IMG/VR virus record: IMGVR_UViG_3300047359_000202
Span: 1 to 41,830 of that record
DNA length: 41,830 nt
DNA from: a virus
Reading direction: 5' to 3' (one strand)
The notes under the pieces are model-generated. The model was not told the DNA's origin. It worked only from the letters and a program-made list of their open reading frames with translations, and ran no database searches. Each line of letters begins with the position of its first letter. Position 1 is the first letter of the stretch. Below are positions 8,468 through 14,879 of the stretch, in pieces. Made by a program: the position numbers and the translations under genes.

Positions 8468-8496
8468 ATTATAACATCCGCATGTGCAAAAGTCAA
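8468..8496 (-). promoter_or_regulatory. Consensus sigma-70 promoter for dnaJ-clpA
   Basis: On the minus strand TTGACT (8491-8496), a 17-bp spacer, then TATAAT (8468-8473): 11 of 12 consensus bases with ideal spacing. It lies in the 48-bp gap between two genes. The start point would fall on or within 1-2 nt of the dnaJ ATG at 8462. Confidence 0.9.
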
Positions 8497-8510
8497 CAGT
8501 AATTTGCCCG

Positions 8511-9059
8511 TTAGATGCCGGCTGATGCTTGGAGTGATTTGATGTATTCGTCTTTGGGAGTTTCAGATTCTTTGTGATCTAAACCTGCTTTAAGTCTCAT
8601 TTCATTGAGTTCATCGTTGATTGGTTCTTCTTTTTCTATTTCGTATTTGGCTGGATTTAAAATAATTTTTTGTTTCATAACTTCTAATTCCAATGGATAT
8701 TCGTCACCGTCAATATTAAGAGTATAATCTTCGACAGGCAGACCGGTTAGTGTTTCCATGTCTTTTATTAAACTGATTACTCTACGTGCTACCCATGAAC
8801 GTCTTTCCATTTCTACAAAAACTAACCATTTGTTAGGTGAAAGTTCTCCATCGGATATACTTGCATCTAAAATAAAATCATAGCCTCTTTCAAACCAAGT
8901 TACTAAATCTTCTGCAACTAATTTTGATTTGACTATAAAAGTTACTGTGACAATATCTTTATCTTCGCCCATCTTAGCGGCATATTCATCTACAGAAACA
9001 AGAGGAACAACTTGATTTTCCATGTCTAAGTAATTTAAACTTTCAGATAAAATAGTCAT
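8511..9059 (-). CDS. Unrecognised T4-like phage protein (182 aa)
   Basis: Start at 9059 shares one base with the stop of the upstream gene (TAATG), showing translational coupling. The central part is alternating beta/alpha (VTVTFIVKSKLVAEDLVTWFERGYDFILDA ends in an acidic loop; KWLVFVEMERRSWVARRVISLIKDMETLTGL), which suggests a compact globular domain. The C-terminus is charged and probably flexible (KEEPINDELNEMRLKAGLDHKE). No catalytic motif, Cys pair or membrane segment. It is transcribed with the 211-aa gene from a late promoter, so a virion or assembly role is possible. I do not recognise the family. Confidence 0.8.
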   Translation of the reverse strand: MTILSESLNYLDMENQVVPLVSVDEYAAKMGEDKDIVTVTFIVKSKLVAEDLVTWFERGYDFILDASISDGELSPNKWLVFVEMERRSWVARRVISLIKDMETLTGLPVEDYTLNIDGDEYPLELEVMKQKIILNPAKYEIEKEEPINDELNEMRLKAGLDHKESETPKDEYIKSLQASAGI

Positions 9060-9694
9060 TAGATTTGAAATGCTCCATCATCATTGGGTGCGCCTGCTGT
9101 CATATCATCGGCTGCCATCATGTCATCAGCGCCTGCATCGTCTTCTGATTTTGTTTGCTCTAAATCATTGTCGTATGCATCTTCGATTTCTGATAAGTCG
9201 ATTGTGTCTTCTGCGATATCAACACTACCTTCTTTAATATCATCCATTAATTCAAAAGGTATCTCAATTTGCATAAACCAAACTTGATTTTCTTTCATTT
9301 TAGGGTAACGACTTCCTGATTGAAAGTCTTCATATGATGTGACTGCGACAGGAACTTCAATCTTAGACTTCATCATTTTAACATTACAACCGATCGTTGC
9401 AAGTCTTAATGTTGCTCTAGGGTCAGGCATTAATTTATAAGGCCACATAAATGTACATTTACATGAGTATCTACCTACATCAGGACCTTGTACTAATTCT
9501 CCGTTGATCCAATTTCTATATGCGTATATGTCTGCTTCATCTAAGACTCTTTCAAAGTCCAGCAAAGTATTCATTGCACCGTCAGACATGTAGATATTTT
9601 TGATTGTATCTACAATACTAACAAAGTCAATGTCTTTGAAAAATGAATCTGCTTGTTTCCTAGCAAGATTATCGCCTGTGATTGCTTTAGTCAT
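9059..9694 (-). CDS. Conserved T4-like phage protein with acidic tail (211 aa)
   Basis: Ordered part about 1-165: a helical N-terminus (ARKQADSFFKDIDFVSIVDTIK), then DFERVLDEADIYAYRNWINGELV, QGPDVGRYSCKCTFMWPYKLMPDPRA and a beta-rich section with IEVPVAVTSYEDF and VWFMQIEIPFELMDDI. The last 45 residues are Asp/Glu/Ala/Met-rich and disordered. I recall similar proteins in marine T4-like phages without a firm function. The ATG lies exactly 5 nt after a GATAAATA late element, so the mRNA should be leaderless, and no Shine-Dalgarno site is seen. Late expression favours a structural or assembly role. Confidence 0.82.
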   Translation of the reverse strand: MTKAITGDNLARKQADSFFKDIDFVSIVDTIKNIYMSDGAMNTLLDFERVLDEADIYAYRNWINGELVQGPDVGRYSCKCTFMWPYKLMPDPRATLRLATIGCNVKMMKSKIEVPVAVTSYEDFQSGSRYPKMKENQVWFMQIEIPFELMDDIKEGSVDIAEDTIDLSEIEDAYDNDLEQTKSEDDAGADDMMAADDMTAGAPNDDGAFQI

Positions 9695-9697
9695 ACT

Positions 9698-9707
9698 AGT
9701 ATTTATC
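9698..9707 (-). promoter_or_regulatory. Late promoter predicted to give a leaderless mRNA
   Basis: Minus strand GATAAATACT ends so that T4 late spacing puts the first transcribed base on the A of the ATG at 9694. The 5 bases between GATAAATA and the ATG are CTAGT. Confidence 0.75.
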
Positions 9708-9752
9708 TCATTGGGACTGCAAAAGAATTTTACAAATTGTTCTTCTGGTGCT

Positions 9753-9762
9753 AGTATTTATC
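9753..9762 (-). promoter_or_regulatory. Second late promoter element upstream of 9694
   Basis: A second GATAAATACTAG, identical over 12 bases to the element at 9696-9707, sits 55 bp further upstream. It would start transcription at about 9749, giving a longer leader. The gap 9695-9868 also holds two small inverted repeats (ACTTACC/GGTAAGT near 9800 and GAGAAA/TTTCTC near 9830) of unknown role. Confidence 0.5.
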
Positions 9763-9868
9763 ACAAATCGACATTTCCTCATCCACTGACTCTTTACTTA
9801 CCTAAATCCGGTAAGTATTTAATGAGAAAAGCAATTTCTCAATTCATTTTAAAATATAGGAATTATAT

Positions 9869-10654
9869 ATGAGTAAACGCAAAACAGGCGCATTAAGGAA
9901 AAAACATGAACCATACAGGCACAGGGAAACACAACACAACGCAGAGGACACATTCTATATGAACTCCTCAAAGACCATCGACTTTAGCAAGTACAGTAAA
10001 AGGCAAAAGTCACGTAGACCAATCGAAATAGTACCTCAGAGTATAAATCAGGAAAAATATATTATAGCATTAAATGACCCTGAAACAGATATCGTTATGG
10101 CTAGTGGCCCCGCTGGAACAGGTAAAACCTACTTAGCAATGTTGGCGGCAATGAGAGCATTAAGATCAGGTCAATGCGATAAAATATTATTAACACGCCC
10201 TGCTGTTGCTGTAGATGATGAAAAGCATGGATTTTTACCAGGCGACTTAAACTCAAAAATGGAACCATGGGTAAGACCCTTATTCGATGTGGTCCGAGAA
10301 TATTACGGACAGACAGAAATCGAATATATGTTAAAGGAACAAATCATAGAAATTACACCTTTAGCATTTTGCCGAGGCAGAAACTTTAAGCACTCTTGGA
10401 TTATACTAGATGAGGCTCAAAACGCAACACCGTCACAAATAAAAATGTTAATGACAAGGATTGCTGAGGGTAGCAAAATCGTAATCAATGGTGACGTTGA
10501 ACAGACTGACCGAAGAACACATGATAACGGGCTCCTCGATTTGCAAGAACGCATCGATCTACACAATGTACCAGGCATGACTGCATGTACGTTTGATCGA
10601 CAAGACATACGGAGACACAAGATTATTGAACACGTATTAAAGATGTATCAATAA
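9869..10654 (+). CDS. phoH: PhoH-like P-loop ATPase
   Basis: A 261-residue protein on the plus strand, divergent from its left neighbours. The first 50 residues are basic and polar. The PhoH core has Walker A GPAGTGKT (80-87), then LLTRPAVAVDDEKHGFLPGDLNSKMEPW, the family's RPxV..GE..GFLPGxxxxK motif, and Walker B ILDEAQNATPSQIKMLMTRI followed by VINGDVEQTD. This is the PhoH-family ATPase/helicase-like fold, common in marine phages; its role during infection is not established, and the link to phosphate starvation varies between hosts. AGGA lies 9 nt before the ATG. No late element precedes it, so it may be early or middle. Confidence 0.95.
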   Translation: MSKRKTGALRKKHEPYRHRETQHNAEDTFYMNSSKTIDFSKYSKRQKSRRPIEIVPQSINQEKYIIALNDPETDIVMASGPAGTGKTYLAMLAAMRALRSGQCDKILLTRPAVAVDDEKHGFLPGDLNSKMEPWVRPLFDVVREYYGQTEIEYMLKEQIIEITPLAFCRGRNFKHSWIILDEAQNATPSQIKMLMTRIAEGSKIVINGDVEQTDRRTHDNGLLDLQERIDLHNVPGMTACTFDRQDIRRHKIIEHVLKMYQ

Positions 10655-10675
10655 TTTCATAGGTCCATATAAACC

Positions 10676-10703
10676 AAAAAGAAAGGGTCGTTTAGACCCT
10701 TTC
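10676..10703 (-). terminator. Terminator between convergent phoH and methyltransferase genes
   Basis: A 9-bp perfect stem (GAAAGGGTC / GACCCTTTC) with a 5-nt loop is followed on the minus strand by five T. It ends the methyltransferase transcript. On the plus strand the same hairpin lies 27 nt after phoH but lacks a T-tract. Confidence 0.85.
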
Positions 10704-10724
10704 GACTACTGAATGATGTTGCCC

Positions 10725-11507
10725 CTACAAGGTCTTTAATTTTCTATTCAGAACACTTTTTATATATGCAGGATATGCAATATAAGGATGTGTATTTTGT
10801 TTTTTGATTTCCCATGAATTTTGTTTCTTAGCAAAACTTGAATAATACTCGTCATCAAATCCTGCTTCAAAATAAGTATACGTTAAACTCTTATCAAAGT
10901 CAAGTCCAAAATCTAATAAATCAAATATATTACTATCAAATACCAACTGTCTTTTTCCTATTAAATAATCTGTGTTATATAGATAACCATTAGGATTAAT
11001 TTTTTTATTGTTTAATTGAAAATATTCTTTTACATCATCATTTAGATCATCATCAAAGTCTGTTACTAAAGTCTGTTGCATATTATCTAAATTGCATGAT
11101 ACGAGTCTTAAATTATTGGGATAGATATTGTGAATTTGTTGTTTCTGACAATTATCAAGGAAGAAGATAAGACCTTCTCCAAATGCACAATGACCAAATA
11201 TTTCATGTATGTAAATATCCCCTTTTGGTAGTTCATCATTAAAAATATCTATGTTTAGTACTTCGATATTATCATTGTTTCTAAATCTACTTTTAAGGGA
11301 ATAGTAATGCTGTTGATTGATTTCTAAACTATAGACTTTTGTTGCACCATGCTTTAAACTTAACCATGTAAAGAATCCGGAGCCAGCACCACAATCGACT
11401 ACAACTTTATCTTTGGCATTTTCTTTAATATACTTTATGTATGCGTTTGTTCTATTACTGTCTAATAGCATTTCCCAAACATACATGTTGGGTACAGAAT
11501 CATTCAT
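10725..11507 (-). CDS. PRMT-like SAM-dependent methyltransferase
   Basis: A 260-residue protein. The class I Rossmann SAM site is clear: motif I VVVDCGAGSGFFTW (35-48) and acidic E62 in KVYSLEI for the ribose. Post-motif II reads IYIHEIFGHCAFGEG: E102 and E111 are nine residues apart with a Gly at 105, the same pattern as the double-E hairpin SExMGxxLLxE of protein arginine methyltransferases. The C-terminal 140 residues are Asn/Asp/Tyr-rich and could be the substrate barrel. The PRMT THW loop is not evident, so the target may be another protein residue or a small molecule. It begins one base after the stop of the 92-aa gene and shares its late promoter. Confidence 0.72.
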   Translation of the reverse strand: MNDSVPNMYVWEMLLDSNRTNAYIKYIKENAKDKVVVDCGAGSGFFTWLSLKHGATKVYSLEINQQHYYSLKSRFRNNDNIEVLNIDIFNDELPKGDIYIHEIFGHCAFGEGLIFFLDNCQKQQIHNIYPNNLRLVSCNLDNMQQTLVTDFDDDLNDDVKEYFQLNNKKINPNGYLYNTDYLIGKRQLVFDSNIFDLLDFGLDFDKSLTYTYFEAGFDDEYYSSFAKKQNSWEIKKQNTHPYIAYPAYIKSVLNRKLKTL

Positions 11508-11508
11508 G

Positions 11509-11787
11509 CTATTTTTTACTTTTTTTGACTTTCTTTTCTATAGGCGCTTCTTTTTCTAACTGTTCAATCAGTTTAGGATAGATTCTTTTGTAGTATTCGG
11601 ACATCTGCTCAAATGTAGTATCATGGTTGTTACCCTCGATTACACATTTATGAATAGAATTATCAGAATAATCCATGATCACATTTTTAGTGTTCATGTC
11701 TGACTTTTTAAGTTTACGTGAAGTTTGCACCAATTCGTCAATCTGACCATTTGGTTTGCGAATGTATTGTATTAGTAAATATCTCAT
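11509..11787 (-). CDS. Small conserved phage protein (92 aa)
   Basis: Begins MRYLLIQYIRKPNGQIDELV, with beta-like segments, then NVIMDYSDNSIHKCVIEG and a helical FEQMSEYYKRIYPKLIEQLEKE, and ends in a Lys-rich tail (KKVKKSKK). I recall similar short proteins beside clamp-loader genes in marine T4-like phages, with no known function. Its ATG follows a perfect TATAAATA late element by 6 nt and it lacks a visible Shine-Dalgarno site. It could also be read on transcripts from the gp44 promoter, since no terminator separates the two. Confidence 0.8.
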   Translation of the reverse strand: MRYLLIQYIRKPNGQIDELVQTSRKLKKSDMNTKNVIMDYSDNSIHKCVIEGNNHDTTFEQMSEYYKRIYPKLIEQLEKEAPIEKKVKKSKK

Positions 11788-11793
11788 GTCATT

Positions 11794-11801
11794 TATTTAT
11801 A
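11794..11801 (-). promoter_or_regulatory. Late promoter, exact TATAAATA
   Basis: A perfect match to the T4 late consensus TATAAATA, squeezed into the 17-bp gap between gp44 and the 92-aa gene. The predicted start is 11788, one base before the ATG at 11787, so the transcript would have a 1-nt leader or none. Confidence 0.75.
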
Positions 11802-11804
11802 TGG

Positions 11805-12728
11805 TTAAGAAGTTAACTCAACTAAAGTTGCGGCGAGTGATATCTCTGGGATGCCTACTAAAGGAAGATTTGCTAGACCATTTCTAATAACAATGATATT
11901 TGCATCACGTTCTTCATTACTTGCACCAAACAAGTCTAAGTTATCATACATCCAACGATATGTATCTTCGATTCTAGTAGGATACAATGCGATATATTGC
12001 ATCAATTGTTGTCTTGCTTCGATTAAATTACCGCTTTTAAACAAGTTTGTTGCTTCGACTAAGAGTTCATCTTCACTCTGGCCTTCACTCTGAGGGGCCC
12101 TGAGAGCGCCGGAGCCGCTGTTTACTTGCAATTGATTGAGACACTTACGTAAGTCAGGATAAGTTGCACGAACAAATGTATCTAATACATCTAATTCAAA
12201 CTCAACATTTTCCGTGACTAACACAGTTGCCGCTCTTGCTGTAAACTCTGTCATATCAGGCTTAGCAATATGATACTGATGACAACGAGACTTGAGTGCA
12301 GGAATGATCTTGTGAGCATAGTTACATGTTAAAATGTATCTAACAGTCTCATGGTATGCTTCCATATCATTTCTTAAGGCTGCCTGCGAGGGCTGAGTTA
12401 AATAATCTGCCTCGTCTAACAGCACGACCTTGAACTTGCCAAACGGCATAGTCTGCACAAAGCCATTAATCTTTTCACGCAACATGTCAATACCATTTTC
12501 ACGTGATGCATTAATAGTCAATACGTCATATTCTTCGATACCTAATTCGTTAATCAGCACTTTTGCAAGTGTAGTTTTACCTGTACCGGGGTCACCAGAC
12601 ATCAATAGATGAGGGAAACTATCCTCTGCTATCCAGTTTTGAACTTGTTCTTTCTGAATTGGGTCTGTAAAGACATAATCTTCTACAGAGTTAGGACGAT
12701 ACTTTTCTACCCACAACTGATTCTTCAT
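11805..12728 (-). CDS. 44: Sliding-clamp loader large subunit (gp44-like, RFC-type AAA+)
   Basis: A 307-residue protein; T4 gp44 is 319. The N-terminus has the RFC-box WVEKYRPNSVEDYV (6-19), Walker A GDPGTGKT (45-52), Walker B VVLLDEADYL, the sensor-1 region ILTCNYAHKIIPAL and the SRC motif LKSRCHQ carrying the arginine finger. The C-terminal collar helices follow. With gp62 it loads the gp45 clamp onto primer-template DNA for the replicase; in T4-type phages the clamp also activates late transcription. The join between domain II and the collar holds an unusually GC-rich stretch (about 12076-12120) with a 12-nt tandem repeat. Expressed from a perfect sigma-70 promoter; GAGGT lies before the ATG. 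Confidence 0.95.
   Translation of the reverse strand: MKNQLWVEKYRPNSVEDYVFTDPIQKEQVQNWIAEDSFPHLLMSGDPGTGKTTLAKVLINELGIEEYDVLTINASRENGIDMLREKINGFVQTMPFGKFKVVLLDEADYLTQPSQAALRNDMEAYHETVRYILTCNYAHKIIPALKSRCHQYHIAKPDMTEFTARAATVLVTENVEFELDVLDTFVRATYPDLRKCLNQLQVNSGSGALRAPQSEGQSEDELLVEATNLFKSGNLIEARQQLMQYIALYPTRIEDTYRWMYDNLDLFGASNEERDANIIVIRNGLANLPLVGIPEISLAATLVELTS
12071..12092 (-). repeat. 44: 12-nt tandem duplication in the gp44 linker
   Basis: CAGAGTGAAG occurs twice with a 12-nt period on the minus strand, encoding QSEG-QSED. It adjoins a GC-rich block in which I count 32 G/C of 45 bases (12076-12120), against an AT-rich background. The frame is intact. Confidence 0.75.
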
Positions 12729-12760
12729 TGATACCTCATTGAGTTTAATTTAATATTGTT

Positions 12761-12789
12761 ATTATATAGGATTAATGAGTAGATGTCAA
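12761..12789 (-). promoter_or_regulatory. Perfect sigma-70 promoter for gp44
   Basis: TTGACA (12784-12789), 17-bp spacer, TATAAT (12761-12766) on the minus strand: every consensus base with ideal spacing. The expected start at about 12754 gives a 26-nt leader containing GAGGT before the ATG. Confidence 0.92.
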
Positions 12790-12802
12790 TCATTAATTGA
12801 GT

Positions 12803-12828
12803 AAAAAGGGCAACAATGTGCCCTTTAT
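12803..12828 (-). terminator. Terminator after the exported-protein gene
   Basis: An 8-bp stem (AAAGGGCA / TGCCCTTT) with a 6-nt loop, with T-rich flanks on both strands. On the minus strand it directly follows the stop at 12830. It separates this unit from the gp44 promoter 14 bp further on. Confidence 0.8.
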
Positions 12829-12829
12829 T

Positions 12830-13210
12830 TTAGTCTTCCCAACCGTCATCGTTTTCGTCATAGATACTGTCGTTGTTTGAATCACAAAAACGTTGCCATG
12901 CTACCATAGTGAAAGTTAAACCTTCGCTCCATGGAACGTATGCCTTACACCATTCATGTGATCCGACTACTTGATCAGGATCAGTTCCGTTGTCTACTTC
13001 AACATAATCCCGTCGAGTAGTCTCAGGATAAACTTTGAACTGAATAGTTCTACCGTTGTTGTAACTTTGTTGTCGATACAACAAATCTTTAGTAACGTGA
13101 ATCATTTCGCCTTCTGCAAGGGTCAATGTAGAACCGTCTTCATAATTGATAACAGTTTGAGCAGTAGCACCGAATGAAAATAGTGCCAGGGTAAAAATAA
13201 AAAATTTCAT
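12830..13210 (-). CDS. Small exported protein with signal peptide and Asp-rich C-terminus
   Basis: A 126-residue protein starting at MKFFIFTLALFSFGATAQ. The ATG at 13210 has AAAGGAG upstream; a longer open frame upstream lacks support. Residues 1-18 form a typical signal peptide with a likely cleavage after ATA or TAQ, so it should reach the periplasm of a Gram-negative host. The mature part starts INYEDGSTLTLAEGE, has two cysteines (C88, C109) that could form a disulphide, and ends with an Asp/Asn-rich stretch DSNNDSIYDENDDGWED that resembles a calcium-binding loop. The function is unknown. It sits between the GroES-like gene and the gp44 unit. An envelope-modifying or superinfection role is conceivable but not shown. 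Confidence 0.8.
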   Translation of the reverse strand: MKFFIFTLALFSFGATAQTVINYEDGSTLTLAEGEMIHVTKDLLYRQQSYNNGRTIQFKVYPETTRRDYVEVDNGTDPDQVVGSHEWCKAYVPWSEGLTFTMVAWQRFCDSNNDSIYDENDDGWED

Positions 13211-13273
13211 ATAGTCTCCTTTGAATTTTTCAATTGTGCATTCACATGAACACACAACTAAAGAACTCTGAAA

Positions 13274-13651
13274 CTATGCTCCTTCTTTATCTCCATATGC
13301 CATATTAGTTTGTGGTTCATCACTTACTAATAAGCAATCTTTTGGGTCAACACAACGAATTGTTTTGTCACCTTCTTCGTCGGTAATGTTTACTCCGCGT
13401 GTCCAACGACCATGTGCGATCATAACCCATTGACCTACTTCTAATCCACTGTTATGATCTGGTCCTAATGAATAGACTTGTGCCCAACGAGGCTTGATAC
13501 CCGTTGATTTCTTATCATCATCCATTAGAATAATACCAGAATCTAGTGTTTGTCCACCAAACTCCATACCATGTACAATAATCTTATCACTAATTGCTCT
13601 TAGTGATTTGCACTGAATACGATTGATATTAGATTTAAGTCCTATTGCCAT
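13274..13651 (-). CDS. 31: GroES/gp31-like co-chaperonin
   Basis: A 125-residue protein; GroES is 97 and T4 gp31 is 111. After a 17-residue N-terminal extension it reads LRAISDKIIVHGMEF, like the GroES start RPLHDRVIVK. A mobile-loop equivalent follows, GQTLDSGIILMDDDKKST, with the hydrophobic SGIIL matching the GroES GGIVL that docks on GroEL. Then come WAQVYSLGP, LEVGQWVMIAHGRWTRGV and the closing CVDPKDCLLV. In T4, gp31 replaces GroES so that host GroEL can fold the major capsid protein. The same role is inferred here. It starts 2 nt after... the previous stop forms TAAATG with the start codon, so the two genes are coupled. Confidence 0.82.
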   Translation of the reverse strand: MAIGLKSNINRIQCKSLRAISDKIIVHGMEFGGQTLDSGIILMDDDKKSTGIKPRWAQVYSLGPDHNSGLEVGQWVMIAHGRWTRGVNITDEEGDKTIRCVDPKDCLLVSDEPQTNMAYGDKEGA

Positions 13652-14332
13652 TTACTTTTTACCCTTCTTTTTAGATTTTGGTTGTTCTGTTACAATGTTC
13701 TCTAAAGCCGCTTTCTTAATTGCTTCGATGTCAAAGTCTTCTTCAAGTTCTGCTAACTCAGCCTCTTCAGGATGTAGTTCGCCTTCTGCTGGAAAACTAT
13801 CTGGTGCTTCGTCTGCTGATTTCATTACAAATTCTTCAGGCTCTGCAGGGGGAATAGGAGCAATCTCTGCTTCAATGGGTGCTACGTATTCTTCTACACT
13901 TTCTTGCGCCACTTTTGCTACTGGTTCGACACTTTCTTGCACTTGAGGTTTTGATTCTTCTACTAACTTGTCTAGCATCGGAGTCTCACCCGGCGCTTTT
14001 TCATCTATTGAACCTGACTCTACTTTTTCTAATGCTTCAAGTTCTCTCTTTTGTTTGGGTGACAGTGGAGCATTTGGATTAGCACTTTTACTAAGATTAG
14101 GATTTTCAGGACGTTCTTGTAAAGTTACTGCACCTTGTGTTCCTACTTGTGATGCATAAGAATCTGCAACTCTTTGCGTATTAGGTCTGACTACATTTCC
14201 TGCTTGATCAATTTCATCTCCGCGAGAATTAATTGCATTGATATTACTAACAGCACGTGTTTTTTCCTGTTTTGCAATCAAAGAGGCCATATCCAATGAT
14301 TTTCCTCTTGCTGTCTTGTATATTCTTCCCAT
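13652..14332 (-). CDS. Low-complexity Glu/Pro-rich phage protein, possibly virion-associated
   Basis: A 226-residue protein. Only the N-terminal 45 residues look conserved: MGRIYKTARGKSLDMASLIA, then EKTRAVSNINAINSRGDEID. I recall such N-termini in marine T4-like phages without a function. The middle is rich in Pro, Asn and Ser; the last 120 residues are Glu/Pro/Ala-rich (EEYVAPIEAEIAPIPPAEPEEF) and end in a Lys cluster PKSKKKGKK. It is therefore largely disordered, which would suit an internal head or scaffold-like protein, but this is inference. AGGGAAAC precedes the ATG. Followed immediately by the GroES-like gene. Confidence 0.75.
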   Translation of the reverse strand: MGRIYKTARGKSLDMASLIAKQEKTRAVSNINAINSRGDEIDQAGNVVRPNTQRVADSYASQVGTQGAVTLQERPENPNLSKSANPNAPLSPKQKRELEALEKVESGSIDEKAPGETPMLDKLVEESKPQVQESVEPVAKVAQESVEEYVAPIEAEIAPIPPAEPEEFVMKSADEAPDSFPAEGELHPEEAELAELEEDFDIEAIKKAALENIVTEQPKSKKKGKK

Positions 14333-14341
14333 ATTGTTTCC

Positions 14342-14848
14342 CTATTTTAAAAATTCTTCAACGTCTAAACCGTAATATATACTATTTATACGGTGAATTC
14401 CTATCAAAAATAAAACAAAACTTGATACACTAGAGCCTCTTCCGACACCCCAAACAATATTATGTTCTCTCATTAAATCAACAAGATATTTCATATATTG
14501 TAAAAGCAGAAATTGCCCTCGTTTTTGATACAATAACAATTCTTTTCCTACTCGTTGAAGTTCTTCTTCGTGTTTACATTGTTTGAGTAACCACGCGGCA
14601 ATATCAAATTCTCTGTATTTCTTAGGCATGTGCCATTTATTTCGCATTTCTTCATCGAAATCTGCAACTGAGACTTGTGCGAGTGTATGTTCTAATAACT
14701 CCGGGACAGTTTCTATTTCAAGTTCTGGATCAATTTCTATTTTACCGTCAGTAAGAACTTGTTTTAACTTCTGATCCGGATTCTTCATATAGATATCTAC
14801 TAAATCTCGTTCAGTGTATATAGGACGTCCGTAGTAATCGTTAATCAT
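14342..14848 (-). CDS. DNA polymerase III alpha-like fragment (GS-motif segment only)
   Basis: A 168-residue protein whose end, WGVGRGSSVSSFVLFLIG followed by IHRINSIYYGLDVEEFLK (133-168), matches the C-family polymerase motif GPGRGSxxGSLVxYxLxITxxDPLxxxLLFERFLN of bacterial DnaE. The GRGS part contacts the incoming nucleotide's phosphates. In DnaE the catalytic PDFDVDF aspartates come some ten residues later; here a TAG stop follows FLK directly, so no catalytic centre exists. Upstream residues 60-130 resemble the helical pre-palm part (KKYREFDIAAWLLKQC...LVDLMREHN). It is a free-standing stable-looking domain, not a full enzyme. A sigma-70 promoter ends 7 nt before the ATG, predicting a leaderless early mRNA. 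The role is unknown; an inhibitor or decoy for the host replicase is possible. Confidence 0.78.
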   Translation of the reverse strand: MINDYYGRPIYTERDLVDIYMKNPDQKLKQVLTDGKIEIDPELEIETVPELLEHTLAQVSVADFDEEMRNKWHMPKKYREFDIAAWLLKQCKHEEELQRVGKELLLYQKRGQFLLLQYMKYLVDLMREHNIVWGVGRGSSVSSFVLFLIGIHRINSIYYGLDVEEFLK

Positions 14849-14855
14849 ATGATAT

Positions 14856-14878
14856 ATTATACACTAATATAGTTGAAA
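14856..14878 (-). promoter_or_regulatory. Sigma-70-like promoter for the Pol III-like gene
   Basis: TATAAT at 14856-14861 on the minus strand with a weaker -35 TTGTAT 16 bp upstream. The expected start (about 7 nt after the -10 box) coincides with the ATG at 14848, so the transcript should be leaderless, as for dnaJ. Confidence 0.65.
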
Positions 14879-14879
14879 T

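Noticed and set aside
9695-9868. tRNA or small RNA in the phoH upstream gap
   Set aside because: Only two short hairpins are visible, with no cloverleaf and no T-tract.
14342-14848. Pol III-like gene as a pseudogene
   Set aside because: Clean frame, own promoter and no remnant of the rest of DnaE beside it; a selected short domain is more likely.
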